DNA from: Melampsora larici-populina 98AG31
Lineage: Eukaryota > Basidiomycota > Pucciniomycetes > Pucciniales > Melampsoraceae
Direction: 5' to 3'
DNA length: 64,000 bases
Assembly (NCBI RefSeq): GCF_000204055.1
Contig: NW_006768768.1
Location: forward strand, 184,150-248,149
Under the pieces are notes generated by a model, which did no database searches, was not told where the DNA came from, and was given only the letters and a program-made list of their open reading frames with translations. The translations under genes were made by a program, and so were the position numbers. Position 1 is the first letter of the stretch, and the number at the start of each line of letters is the position of its first letter. Below, in pieces: positions 1 through 12,527 of this stretch.

Positions 1-1006
1 CTTGGTGATGCTTAGCAACTCTTTGATCCGTGTGACATTCATAGTGTCACAATGCATAAGGTCCTTAATTTGAAGCAATATAGGGAGAATAAGGGGATTA
101 CTTTCATGATTATTCCCCAACATGTGGAGTCCATTGAGATGTTGGCGGCCTATTCAAAAAAAATGAACCAAGTGTTAGTCATGAAAGTTTTGATAAACCA
201 AACAAAGCACCTTACAGTCCTTGACGGCACTCTCAATTTCTGCCAGGGAGAGGACCCTTTCTGTTTGCTGTTCAGTTGAGCAAGACATGATGGTTAATGA
301 AAAGTGAAAGTTGGGGGTTATTGTGAGTTGTTGTGAGTTGTTGTGGGGGATCTGAGCCAAAAAGGAATTTTGGTTCAAAACTTGGGGTTTTCTTTTTTGT
401 GAAGTACTTTTGACCTAGCTTTGGCTAGATTTAGCCCAGAACCTGTGAGACCAAAAAGACAAGTGGTTCTCAACACACCTTTTGTTTTTAAAACCAAACA
501 CAACTTGATTTGGGTCATCAACTGAGAGCCTGTGAGACCAAAAGGAGAAGTCTTTCTCTAAAATGACTCTTGTTTTCACCTTTCATGTCCACTGTCCACA
601 CAAAAGTCATTGATCTCAAAACAGTTCTATGATGTTCCTTTGACCCAAGTCTGAAATGTGGGTTTAAAAAAATTGATTAAATGAAAAGACAAAAAAAATG
701 ATTAAACCAATGGATTCTAAGAAAGCAAAAAAGATAAAAAAAGACTGATTGAACAAATAAACTCTAATGAATTCTCACTTACAATTGCCAGGTGAAAGAT
801 TCTGAAACACTTCCCCACTTTTCAAGTCTATTCTAACCACACAACAACTAATAAAAAAAATGAATTGAAGGCTTGGCAAAACAAGCACTCCAAGTGGGAT
901 AGAGAAACAACCTACTTTTGTTCTGCACTTGATTCAATGTACGATATCCAATCCAAGGGTTAGATATACAACTTCTAGCACCTCATAAATCAGCCCTACC
1001 CTTTCT
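1..1006. other. AT-rich stretch, no gene assigned
   Basis: I see no convincing gene. Short open frames on either strand (52-279 +, 175-378 -) overlap each other and show no motif I know. Two short similar blocks around 440-560 share the words cctgtgagaccaaaa, which suggests an old local duplication. The minus frame ending near 175 could be the edge of a decayed gene running off the left of the window, but nothing decides this. Confidence 0.4.
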
Positions 1007-2958
1007 TTAGCAGGTTTGTACCCCAGCAGGTAGTTTGGGAATCATGTCTTGACCTTGATGAGCAGCTACCTCAAGCAATTCTTTTAGCTCTGGCTCACAT
1101 AAGCCGGGTGTTTTTTCAGGCGCAGGCTTTCCATCAAGCACAAGGACACCTCTTGGGTTTAAAACTTCCTTTAAAAAATCTAAAACTATAGCCTCTGCCA
1201 GGACCTGTGGCTGGAACATTTCCATGGCCTCTTGTAGCCCGCTGGCCTTGTAGCTGCAGGGCTCTCCATCAACTAGGGCTGATACCTTGAGGGCTTGAAT
1301 GACAAGGCAGTCCAGATGGTTCCAAGAACGTTGGGCCCAATGATACTCCATACAGTCTTTGTTTTGAACCAAAGCAATAGCAAGCTCTAGGAGTTGAATC
1401 AAATAATTAATTCCAGCTTGCCAAGTGATAGGTTTGAAGAAGCTGATGGGGCCAAAGGCCAGATAAGATATGAGTGACTGGTAACATATTTTCCCTTGTG
1501 CCGAGATTCTTCAATTTTCCCCTTTTGTTTAGTATACTGGAAATCTTGTGGGCTGTTTCATTTAGCTTCATTCTTGCAGCTTCCAGGCTTCCAGGCTGTG
1601 AATTGTAATACATCAACCTGATTTTTGTTTGTCGCTTGCTAGTCTCCGTACAAGCCCAGGGGCCTTTTTTCTTATCCATGCCATCAATTAACCACTTTGC
1701 CCGTGTTGGGGTTGCTGACATCCACTCTATAACCTTGTTTTCTATTATCAAACTCCTTTTGATCCATAGCAAATCAGGTAACATCTCCAACAATTTACAT
1801 TTGAGCCTTCTTAGCATCGCAGTTGATCCATCCAAATTGTTGCTTTCATCAGCTTTCCATTGAGTCGCCAAAGTTCTCTCCAAAGTTTCAATGTCAGCAG
1901 CAATCAGAAAACTTGCTTGGCTACCTCGGTGGCAATCCACGGTAGGTTTATCAAGCATCAGGTGGAATGCTTCTGATACACACCCTGCAATCACCTCTGC
2001 TTCTGAAACTAGGCTTGGGTTGCTCGGAGTTGAATCCTTAGAGGACAAATATTTGCTTTTGGTTTCCCTGGGGAATATGGATTGGTTTCGTAACCCCGTT
2101 CATTGAAACTTTTAGCTGTTGTCTTTGCCTCCGCTAACAGAGTTTCTTGAACCTCTGCGTAGTTTCTGATCGACGTGTCAACAGTCTCACGCATAACTTC
2201 TTGTCTCACCAAGCTACAATATCTTAAAGCAACCATATCCACCCAAAGTCCTTTTGTAACTTCTTGACAACATTGATATGGCTTTCAACTCTTTCCGCCA
2301 CAGGTTTCCAGCCGCAAGACACTAAATGGGCACAAAATAACTTCATGAAGTCTCACCAGACTTTGAAATCAATTGTAAGCTCTTCTACAAGTGCCTCCGC
2401 ACCGTATGATTTGGTTTTGCCAGACTCTTTTTTATCTGACTTCATTGTTCTAGAGGACCAGGCCTTCTGGTCATTTATTAACCATTCTTTATCAAAAACC
2501 GTAAGGTGAATATATGAGGCCAGATTTTTCAAGATGATTGTTAGGCCAGGTGAGAATGGAGCTAGGGATTGTTGCATTTGAGCGTTTCCGCCTTTCAGAA
2601 CTTGGCTGTTATGGATTAAGTTGCTGTTTTTCATTTCCAGTGTACCTTTCTTTGAAGCCATGACAGCTTTTGCTCTGTCCAACCTCTAGCATGACTGCTG
2701 GAGCCAGTTGGGTGAGGGTAGCCGGACGTTGGCTCTGATTGACAGGATTGGGGACCACCTTGTGTTGACTTTGTTGGACAAGGTGTCTTCTTCATCAATG
2801 ACATATTGTCCGGGTCTCTCCTTGGTTACCGGCGCATCACCTTTGTTCAACAATTTCAACAAAAAATCCGCTTCTGCACCGCCTCCTCTTATGTGTCTTG
2901 GATTAAGGCGCCAAGAGCATTCCTCCTGAAGTCTGTTACCAAACAAGGGATGAAACAA
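1007..2958 (-). pseudogene. Unrecognised decayed gene, minus strand
   Basis: Five open stretches lie end to end on the minus strand (2686-2958, 2353-2682, 2009-2242, 1407-2048, 1007-1402), separated by stops or frame changes. Together they look like one gene of roughly 600 codons that has decayed. The middle part is charged and helical. The last part (1007-1402) is rich in Leu and Glu and ends at a TGA near 1007. I do not recognise any domain. Introns could account for some of the breaks, but at least two junctions are bare in-frame stops. Its position beside transposon relics suggests an element gene, but that is inference only. Confidence 0.45.
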
Positions 2959-3035
2959 CCCCGATTATGTTAGTTCAGTCTTCCTCATTTTGGAGTTTTC
3001 CGTATGGTTGATTTGGATTTCATCAATCTCTGAAA

Positions 3036-3160
3036 CCTATTGTTAGCCGGGTCTGGCTGGATCACTATTCCAAGCTGGATCAGGCTGTTGGTAATGTTCT
3101 CTGGGGCACCTATTGTAAGCCGGGCCTGGCTGGGCACCTACTGTTATCTGGGCCTGGCTG
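3036..3160. repeat. Three degenerate ~24-bp direct repeats
   Basis: The block cctattgttagccgggtct followed by ggctgg occurs at 3036-3060, again at 3109-3133 and in a more diverged form at 3137-3160. Spacing is irregular (73 and 28 bp). The function is unknown. It lies just outside the decayed gene to the left. Confidence 0.6.
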
Positions 3161-4685
3161 ACTGCTTATTCTAATCCGGGGATAGTTTTAGAACATTTGG
3201 GGGGGGAATTTGAACAAATGGGGGTACAGGAAGAGGATTTGGGGTTCAGGGATGAAAGCAAAGAGTATTGGGAAAAATTTAAAAGGAAAGATTTGGATGT
3301 ATTAGAAATGATATATGAGTTCTGCTTACCTAGTTGATGTGTCATTCTTACGCTTTGCTCTGCCAATTCTGTTCCATTCAAATTGTCTTCACTAATAAAC
3401 CCTTCCATTCCTCTTCTTCTACCACTTCCCTCCAATTTCCTTCCTCTTCTTCCTCTCTCTCCTGACTCCTATAGATCCCTTTCACCAGTTTCCATCCTTG
3501 TCTTTCTCAGGCCTAATGGCCCTTGCCTTTGACCATTCAACGGGGTTCTGTTTGAAGCATTGCTTCTCCTTTTGTCTCTCCTGTTTCCATGTCTTGGAGT
3601 AAGGAGACAGCTACCTGGTCAGATTTCTGTCGCAGCCGCATCTGCTCTAGTCAATCTTATATTCAAATTGTCCTTGGTCAATTCAATTTGGTTTTGAAAG
3701 GACATCTTGTATTCTGAAGTCTTGCTGTTATCATGCACCTTTTAAGTTTGTTTGAGTTTTGGATAATGTTGAGTATGAATATCTTTTATTTGTTTGGTCT
3801 TTCTGAGAGTATGCTAATTTTAAAAATAAATAATGCAATCAGAAAGTATTACCTTGAGAGATCACGCTTTGATTGTGGAAGAATGAGAAACAAGATTTTT
3901 GAATGAACAGAATTTGAACAAGGGAAAAAGTTCTGTTTTGATTTCATCTTGGTCAGTGATATGTGACCTACATGTCACTTCTCATTTCACCGTTAGTGGA
4001 CACTTCCACCAAAGTGTGCCTTAATTGGTGTATTACAGGTTAGTAAGGGTGCCACAGGTGATTAGCTTCCATATCATGTGCTATATATATTGCACAGGTA
4101 AGAAAATTTTTTCAAAGTGTGCAGGCAAAACCTAGTATTGAATTGGGATACCTGTTTTGAATGCAATATACATTACATGTTATGTCTGAAAAAAAGCTTA
4201 TGCCATTGAAATAAATAGTTGGAATCAGAGTGACCAAAGTTGAGCCCTGACGCTTGGCAGGGTCAGTGGGTGATAATCCGCTCACAGGTAGGTTATGTGT
4301 CAGTTGGTTTTCATGCTCATGCAAATATTATTTATTGACAAGGCTTTGTTCCAAGAAAAGTAATGCCAAGTAACCCAGGTCAGCTGCCAACACCTGCAGT
4401 GCCTCTAAGAAGAGCAAGGCCAGGTTATGTCTCTTGGCCCTTTAAACCGTGAGAATGTGGGCAAAGGTCAAGGCCACAACCCTAGCTCATGGCTGTGTTA
4501 ACCTAACCCACATACAAACCTATCACTTCTCACAGCATGTAAGCTACACAATGTTAGTATTGTCATGACCTGCGCTTGTGAACTTCCCACTGTTTTCCCT
4601 ACCCTGACAACTTGATCCTACCAGCCAAAGTCACAGTCAACAATCAAATATCCTCCCCATCCAAACCATCATCAATGGGCTCACT
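3161..4685. other. Gene-poor spacer
   Basis: I see nothing I can name. There is a TC-rich tract near 3410-3480. Short open frames (3166-3435 -, 4112-4324 -) have no family motif and no intron signals that would extend them. Confidence 0.4.
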
Positions 4686-6798
4686 TTGGGACTGCATGCC
4701 ATTGCATTGGACTGCAATCAGGTCCCTTGCAGTTGTCCAGAACTGGGATGCAGTCAAAAGACCATTCAATACAGAGGAAGTGTCCATCAAGGCAAAATAT
4801 TCAGCTGCCAATCTTATCCAAGACATTTTCAACAGGCACCTTTTGTGCCACCTGAAGGCAGTGATGCAGCAACCGACCCAGCTCCTGCTGTTGATCAACC
4901 CACACCCAGTACTTCATCATAGATTCCCGCACCTCAGTTCTCATATGTGAGTGCAATGATTCTAATCTATCTTTTCTGGTCAACTGACCCTAGACTTGAT
5001 ACCAGGTTCCCAATTTGTCTACAAATCAAGCCTTTACAAGTACAGTGGTACTACCTCCTATTGGTGCAGTGTTTGCCGCCACTCCCCCCAAAATAAGGGC
5101 TAGAGAAGAATTGGACAATGATAGGGAAAGTGACGACTCAGACTTGGACAACGCCGTTCCTCCAGAACCAAAAGTCTTAAGAACACAGCTCACTTATACA
5201 AGTATCACCCCTTCACTCCCAAAAGAGTTTTTAAAGCATCCCATGTGTTTACGAGAAATGTTTGAGGTTGCAACAGACCATCTCTTCAACCGGCTCAGCG
5301 TAGACGCCTGCCAACAAAGCCTTCAAACAGCTTGTGATAGTGTAGAAGAGCAGCTCAAACGGTTGGATCCCAACCTCAAGACCACACCTTGGAACCAGAT
5401 TCCTCGCACCATTCCAACACTTTGAAAGACATTTGGCCTCAATACCACCATCCAGAGCAAAAACTTTGTCCATTCTGCTGTGCTCTGCATCCTGTACCAC
5501 CAATAGATCAAATCAATATGAATCAACTGTACAATCATCCTCAATTCACCTCAAAGACATCTAAAGAAAAACAAAACCTTGTGATCAACCACTATATGAC
5601 ACACCCTCTGGAAAACAAGTTCAAAAACCATCTAGACTATTTTTTTAGCAGTCACTGCAGTCATGGCTTGGCAAGAGGCTCAAGTTTCCCGCTTTTGAAA
5701 CTGCCTTTAATGCATCTCTTAACTGAACCCCGCCCCCCAATCAACAAATGGATGACATATGGGATGGCAGCTTATGGAAAACCTTCCGAAAGTCAGGCTT
5801 TGTCTTCACTGGAAAGTCCAGGAACCTTGTTTTTGGACTGTGGTGTGACTAGTTCAATCCAAACGGCAAAGAAGCTAGAATCAAGACTTCTGTTGGTGTT
5901 ATGCTTCTAACTTGTTTCAACTTGCCTCTTCAATTTGTTACAAGAGAGAGAACATCTGCCTTTATGGAATCATGCCAGGTCCCTCATAACCATCCACCAC
6001 GGAAATGAATCACTTCCTCAGGCCTCCGGTTGAAGAGATGGAAGAGTTTGGGAAGGCACCAACTTCAGTTCAACCTCAAAACATCCTGTAGTCGGCCAAA
6101 CCGTTCATGCAGCCATCTGGCTCATCCATGGGGACGTCCCAGCAATTGAAAAGGTCATTGCCTTCACCACACACTCTTCCAGACATTTTTGTTCAATCTG
6201 TCAAATTACAAACAGAATATATCACTCTGAGTTTTCAGCACCTAAATGTCCTCACCAAACCTCACAGAGGTAAAACTTCAAGTGCAAGCATGGAAACAGG
6301 CCACCACTGCCTATTATCAAAATGAACTCGCTGGTAGCAATGAAGTACGATATACTGTCCTCCATGAGCTGCCTTATTGAAAGTCCGTTAAATTCTACAC
6401 CGTTGATACTATGTGCAACATCTTCCTAGGCCTCTTCAAAGACTTTTGCACAAATCATTTAAAATTGCCAGCCACAGGCAAGGCTCTGAAAGCTGAAAAG
6501 GAGAAAATGGAATTCAGTAAAAGAATGTACAATGTCAACAGCCAGTCCTGCAACTCCTGATCCACCCGGCCCATTAGCTTCAGCCCCGCTACCCAAACCA
6601 GCATCACAGCATTCCTATGGAACACAATCAGCAGAATCCAATCTGCATGACCAAGGGTCCTCTTCAGCTGGATCAGATGGTACAATCAAGGGTAACAAGA
6701 AACCAAAACAGACCCCATCACCATCACCACCTCCACCCCTACCAATCCCTGTGATTGTTCCATAAATCACATCTTATGGACTTGATCTGCGCCAGCAC
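4686..6798 (+). pseudogene. Tnp2-type CACTA transposase relic, N-terminal part
   Basis: This is the decayed front half of a Tnp2-family (CACTA/En-Spm) transposase. The first exon (4686-4922) encodes a Cys-rich start, CSCPELGC, comparable to the CLCSKC start of the intact gene at 15.9 kb. A second part begins at about 5015. In mixed frames one can follow the Tnp2 landmarks. A GNLTFAMFMDG-like stretch appears near 5820-5860 (here NLVFGLWCD, then a stop), a FCSLC-like zinc pair near 6190, and a VDTMCNIFLGL stretch near 6400-6435 matching IDSMHNILLGL. Several stops and frameshifts make it non-functional. Coding similarity fades near 6800, where the proposed hAT element begins, and resumes at about 30.65 kb. 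Confidence 0.75.
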
Positions 6799-7419
6799 CT
6801 CTGGCTTGCAGTGTAGACGGAAGCGCAGGGCAGCGCGGAGCGCATCCCCCGGTGCAGCCGCTTCATAGGCCGAGAAACCCGGACCTGGGGTGTTACGTCT
6901 CCAGCTGACATTTTGGTCGGCCCAAAATGGGGTGCTGCAATTTCCGCAGATAATCTAGACTTCCAATTCCCCCACGGTAACCTACAGTTTGCCCTCTACC
7001 ACCTTTTACCACATGACTCACTCCTTCCAGCTCGAGCAATTGATCTATCAAGCCACCACTCAGGCTTTCAATGTTTTCTTGCCAATCAACCACAATCAAT
7101 GAGGTTCCATCTGGCGCCTCAATGAACAACACCAACCTAATCTATTTCCAGGGATTTCAAGCCATGGAGTTTCCATGTTGCCAGGTCTCAATATCACACC
7201 ACCTCCTCGACCATCAGTGGCCTAACCAATTCGTACACTTGCCACTGTGGACAAAACAAAAGGCTTATGATATCTATGCAAGTTGATCATTTGATTCAAA
7301 AGATCCCATGAAATCTCAGTGATAATCCTTGATCTGATCTCATACTTGCTTTTGTCTTCCTTTAATATCAAATTGATTTCATTAAACAATAGTCTCTACT
7401 ATCAAATCCACATCCAATC

Positions 7420-10400
7420 ATGTCTAACTTAAACAAGCAAACAACTTTCACCTCATTTGTGTCTTTGGGCTACAAGACCATTGATGGAACCGCCCCTCCA
7501 CCTCCACCTTGCCGCTTGTCTGAAGTAGTTACACCAGCTAGACCAGCACCTTGAATGATTGTTCCATCAACTGATTCTTGCCGCGGCCTTTTTGACTTAG
7601 GTCTGAGTGGGGATGTGAGAGATGCACATGCTCATTGACGTCATGAGCACTCGGCCTCACTACCAGGAACTCTCAATCGTGGTGAACCAGCTTGTCAATT
7701 AGTTTCCTTGTTTCAAACTCTCAATCAATCAAAACATATGATTGATTATCTGTCTATCTCTTTTGTATTTGCTTTTCTCTCTGTCTTTTTCTTCCATCTT
7801 TTTCTTTGCCTCTGTCTCTTTGTTGTATCTTTCCTTCCATTGATTATCATGAAACAGGGCACAGGTATCTCAAACCAAACTTGAAACCAAGGACGCTCTG
7901 TCTTGGCATTGGTTCCAGATGTTGAGAGCGTCAACTCTGTGGTTACTTCAGGACGTCTGCTCCAATCAAGGGCTCAGGCAAGCTCACAAGTAAGTCACTT
8001 AAAGAGATAAAATTCATCATCTGATACCTTTGCTGATCCTATTTCTTCTCTCTTCACGTATCCTTCATCATCCAGGCCACAGCTACATTGAAGCAAACTC
8101 AAAACCGAGGTCGCTCCGCCTTTGTCTCAGATTACGAGATTGGCAACTCAAATACGTCAAGCCCTGCGCGTTGATCAAGGGCTCAGACGACTCAAACCCT
8201 GGTTAGAAGGTCATCTTTTCATTTCATCTTGATTTTCACGTTTTTATATAATTGATTTGTATCTTTGAAAACCCATAGGATCCAACACCAAACCCCCAAT
8301 GTGGCCCAAGATTTGGATGAAGATAACAAACAAATTCAGAAATGAAAACACAATCAGCCCGCTGAGATCGCATCTCACGGTCCATACAGTTATTTTGGTT
8401 TGCCTAAACATGGAGTGAACCACCTTGGGCACCCAGATGTAAGTAGATATTAGTTTATTTCAAATGGGATCCATGATGGCTGACATTTAAATTGTTTGTG
8501 TAGCCTCCTGATGGTCCACCCCTCTTGTACACTTGTCTTGTGTGTGGCAAGGTCGTCCAAATCAGCAGAAGTTCACAATCAAATCTGAAGGTACACCAAG
8601 ATGGGAGCAACCCAGATGGTAAGTCAGGTGCAGGCTGTTTTTGATAACAGCACACGATAGCAGCTGGTGCCAAGCTACCTCCCAGGGTCTCACAACTCTG
8701 CGCTCAGCATCTCCAGAAAAATCACCAAGGGTCACTTGCAGCCTTTGTCACCCCAGCGCCTACATGTACCAATCGAACTCTCAACCAATGCCTTGCATTT
8801 TAGCAAGTTTCTCAAGCTCTCCCATTCAAGCAAATCAAGGATCCCATGCTCATATTGACCATGAATTGGCTAAGACCTGACGGCTGTGTCTTTGGCCGAA
8901 GTGGGTAGCTGATGAGGCCAAAAGTTTGTACTTATCACTGCGTGGCACAGTGATTGATCAGGAGATCAAGGTGAGTTTTTTTCAATGATGACTCATTTTA
9001 ATATGATGCAGGCTTATCATATATTGCATTTCGCTTTGAAGAACCTGACTAGCAAGTTCTGTCTCATACAAAATGTATGGACAGTCAAAGGTAATCTTCA
9101 CGCTTTCATTGGCACATTGGTATCTTTTGTTACAAATGACTGGAAGTACATAGTGCTACACTTGACCTTGAAGCTGGTTGGTTCGCATCATAAAGGAACT
9201 TTGCTTGCCAAGCCCATGGTGGCCATATTGAAGAAGAATGATATCTATCATAAGATAAGTGTTCTATGACTTTATTTATCCTTTCATCATTTTTTTGTTT
9301 TGTTTGATTTTGAATTCCGACAGAAGTTTTATTTAATGTTACATGCTTGCGAATGTTTCTGACTCGGGTAGCAATAACTTTACTCTGGAGCGGGAAATGC
9401 ACCGACAGCTGTCCAAAGAAGCTCTCCAATCCGGTCTTGACTTTGCTTGGAATCCAACAAAGATGACCATTAGATGTTTTTGCCATAAAATGGGCTTGAT
9501 GATCCAATCCAGCCTCAATGTGCTTGGAATGAAGCCCCAACGAGTTTGACACATTGGCTTAGGCAGGTTTCCCCAACTTGAGGTAATGGCAGTTATTAAC
9601 AAAGATGGCAAGCAACTCCAAGACAAAGCAGTATCCGACCAAGTTGCACTTGATGAAGTTGATGTGGACAGTGAAGACGGCGACCATTGGGATTCCAAGA
9701 GCAATCACAGCAGTGATGGATCTGATCTCCAATCTAACACTGATCCAGACAAAGAGGACGCTGAACAAGAGGACAAGCCCGCCTATTATGGACAACACAA
9801 GCAAGCATACCTTCTAGGTGATACTTACATGAAAAAGCTGACAAAAGATGTGAGTTTGAAGACTTCCTCTCTTTGATTTCCTATCTTTGATTCTAAATTT
9901 GCTAATGTTTCCTTTTTGTTAAGATGGATTTGGTCAATAAGAAACTCACATGGTCTTCCGCTCACCGAGTCAACTTCAATTGAAGTCAAATTGGAGCAAA
10001 TACTCAGCATCCATCAGAAGGATTACACCCACTCAAGGCCCTGCTGTCTGGTCGTGGCATTTGATGTGGTATTTGCCCGGAGCGTTGGGAGCGAATGTGG
10101 GCAGCGCAAGAGGTATGCACTTTTCTATAATGTTCTTCAAATCTGTGTGTGGTAAAATACAAGGCTAACTATTGTAAATTGTTTCTTCTCTTCGGCTTAT
10201 AGATAAAGTAATGAAAGAAGATTTGACGGAGGTGCTCTCAAAGAAGTGTTGTCCAAGGAAGGATGGTACAGGACACAATGTGATACTATAGTTCTGGCAA
10301 CTATATTCCACCCCGGACTTTGACTTCAATTCCTCACTCACACATTTCCGAATTTGTCTTGCCACCAGGACCAAGCTCAAAAATTATTGGAAACTGCTTT

Positions 10401-10833
10401 CACATCACAACACAACTCACAAGATCTTTGAGTGCAACTCAACTTACCTCCTTCAAGTTCAACCAATACTGCTTACTGCTGATGATGATGATGAAGGGTC
10501 TGTACCAGACTTGTTGAACCTGATAACAAGGTTGTTGCTTCAACCAAACTCAATGAACTGAAGCAATACCTCCAAGGTATCAACCCAGCGGTTTCTCTGG
10601 ATATGAACAATCCACAATGCGCGTGGGATTGGTGGACAGTGAGTAATTCAATCTTTTTTCAAATCAACATTCAATATGATAATCAATTGCTTATCATCAA
10701 TTTTCAATCAACAGATCCATACCGGCAAATACCCACTTTTGGCAATACTGGCTCAAGATTACCTTGCCACTCCAGCAGCCTCTGGTGCCCCCAAACAATT
10801 GTTCTTGATTGCAGGACAAATCTGCACGGCTGA
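7420..10833 (+). pseudogene. hAT transposase, 5' part (interrupted)
   Basis: This is a multi-exon hAT-family transposase. A start ATG at 7420 opens a low-complexity N-terminus with two related segments (near 7880-7980 and 8100-8190, both containing NRGRS). A BED-type zinc finger lies at about 8506-8640 (YTCLVCGK, then NLKVHQ; the second metal pair is partly lost). The catalytic core is visible at 8985-9269 (NVWTVKGNLHAFIG, LKLVGSHHKGTLLA) and 9355-9552 (TDSGSNN, IRCFCHKMG). An acidic loop follows (9650-9780), then decayed middle exons at 9.9-10.6 kb. The C-terminal dimerisation domain begins at 10.71 kb (YPLLAILAQDYLATPAAS) and is cut at 10833 by the CACTA element. It resumes at 30104. Stops in the middle exons suggest it was already decaying. 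Confidence 0.8.
10831..10833. repeat. Left target-site duplication TGA of the CACTA element
   Basis: TGA at 10831-10833 directly precedes the CACTG end. The same TGA at 30101-30103 directly follows CAGTG. A 3-bp duplication is the family norm for CACTA elements. Confidence 0.85.
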
Positions 10834-11007
10834 CACTGCCAGCATTAAAGAGGTTCCCTGGCGGGAAAATGGGGTCCCCAGGGAATCTTTTTGAGTGTAT
10901 TCCTGCAGTAGGGAATAATTTGGGAATCCTGTAGGAATTTACACATGATTTTCAATGAACAACAGGTGCACTTAAAGGGTAGCTGAGCTCACTACTTCCT
11001 GAATCTT
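10834..11007 (+). repeat. Left terminal inverted repeat of the CACTA element
   Basis: This 174-bp repeat starts with CACTG. The first 80 or so bases are identical to the complement of the right end, and the rest differs at seven positions. Confidence 0.93.
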
Positions 11008-11127
11008 GCTGTTAGAATCAAAAACTGAACTTGTACACGCACTTCATTATCTTCAAAGGACACATTTTCATAGAAAGAGAAATTTCAGCTCACATTTGGC
11101 GCAATTTTGCATCACATTTTGTTAGTC

Positions 11128-11698
11128 ACACCGCGGGAATTATTAGGTCTGAAACCCAATTGAGCAGAGTTGTGGTGTCCGAGTCCGCAACTTTGCTCAA
11201 TGGCGGGTTTTGTTCACAATATGTTCACATTACAAACACAGGTTACCCTCAACCTCTGCTGGCCCCTGCCCATTGTTCAAATTTTCATATGTATTATTAT
11301 GTACATATACTGTCACTGTTCACATATATATACATATTCACATATGTATATGTAATCTCTGCATACCGAAACGACCCTATTAAAAATCCTTTCAACATTT
11401 CCGCTGCCTTTCACTCGTTCATGTAGATAATCTTTATTCTCAAATCTCTGGTAGTATTTGAAATGCTGAGCCGGTCGTGCAGGCCCTGGGGAAGGGTTGC
11501 GCAAGAGGCGGTTAGTCGGGCGCGTGTTAAGCTACGACGTAGGAGGACCTGGTCTACAGGTGCTTAGTATGGCTCGAGGGTAACCTGTGGACATATTGTG
11601 AACGTATTGTGAACAAAATCCGCCATTGAGCAAAGTTGCGGACTTGGACACTGCAACTCTGCTCAATCAGGTTTTGGACCTAATAATTCCCGTGGTGT
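11128..11698. mobile_element. Fold-back/MITE-like element inside the CACTA left end
   Basis: Arms of about 122 bp (11128-11250 and 11577-11698) are inverted copies of each other. They share acacc[g/a]cgggaattattagg at the tips and ggttaccctc at the inner ends. The centre holds an AT-rich (atatgtatat-like) part and a GC-rich part (11470-11580). There is no coding capacity. No clear target duplication was seen, so it could also be a fold-back structure of the host element. Confidence 0.75.
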
Positions 11699-12527
11699 CA
11701 TGCACAGTCACTGCGGCAAGCAATAGGATGTTACACAACCCGTAATTGTGATGCAACATTGCACCATGTCTCATTAGAGGTATCAGGCAGCCACACCTTT
11801 TTATGTTATTTTTACAAATTTGGGTAAGTCTTCTGTAAAAAAAACTGCATATGTAAAGACAATGTAATTTTAAAATGAGAGACGTAACAAGGTCTCCTGT
11901 TTTAAAAAAATTACGCACTAAAACTATAAAGCTTTTTTTACAAAAAACATACCCAATTTTCTCAAAAAAATACTCAAAAAAACCAAACACAAAACCCCCT
12001 AAGTTCAGATATATAATGGTTGCCTGATACAACATGAAAACACCTGATACATTGTATTGTATTAGATTGGTTTTGGTTTTGGTGTTGCAGGCTGGGTCAA
12101 CTTTAGTCTTTGATTAGCAATCTGCTCTGACTTGGTAAGCTCATATACAAGCACAATTGGAGATAGCAACCCTTTGTTACACATGTGGAGATTTCATACA
12201 TTTGTCTCATTTGATCAAGTTGCTCTCCTTCTAGTCAGTGACCATTCATTCTCATGTTGGTGTCTTTGTATAAAGCTGGACTTGTCAAATTATGACAAAC
12301 ATAAACCTTACCTGTAATTAAACAGTGAAAAGCAGAACCTCATACTAAGTCAGTTCCCTCACGATACCAAGTTTTTTTTTAAAAAGACTCAACATCCTTG
12401 ATAGACAAGAACATATATATGGGTTTTGTATTCCAAGTACAAGACTGATTAAAAATAGACACAGAACAGCTGATTAATGACTGACACAGATGATGCAACT
12501 AGTATGTAAAGTACATACCAAAATCTA
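11699..12527. other. AT-rich 3' flank of the transposase gene
   Basis: I see no gene. Long A and T runs occur at 11830-12000. The stretch presumably includes the 3' UTR and polyadenylation region of the minus-strand transposase. Confidence 0.4.

Noticed and set aside
6893..7135. Minus-strand 80-codon frame upstream of the hAT gene
   Set aside because: It overlaps open frames on the other strand, lies in the proposed hAT subterminal region and has no recognisable domain.
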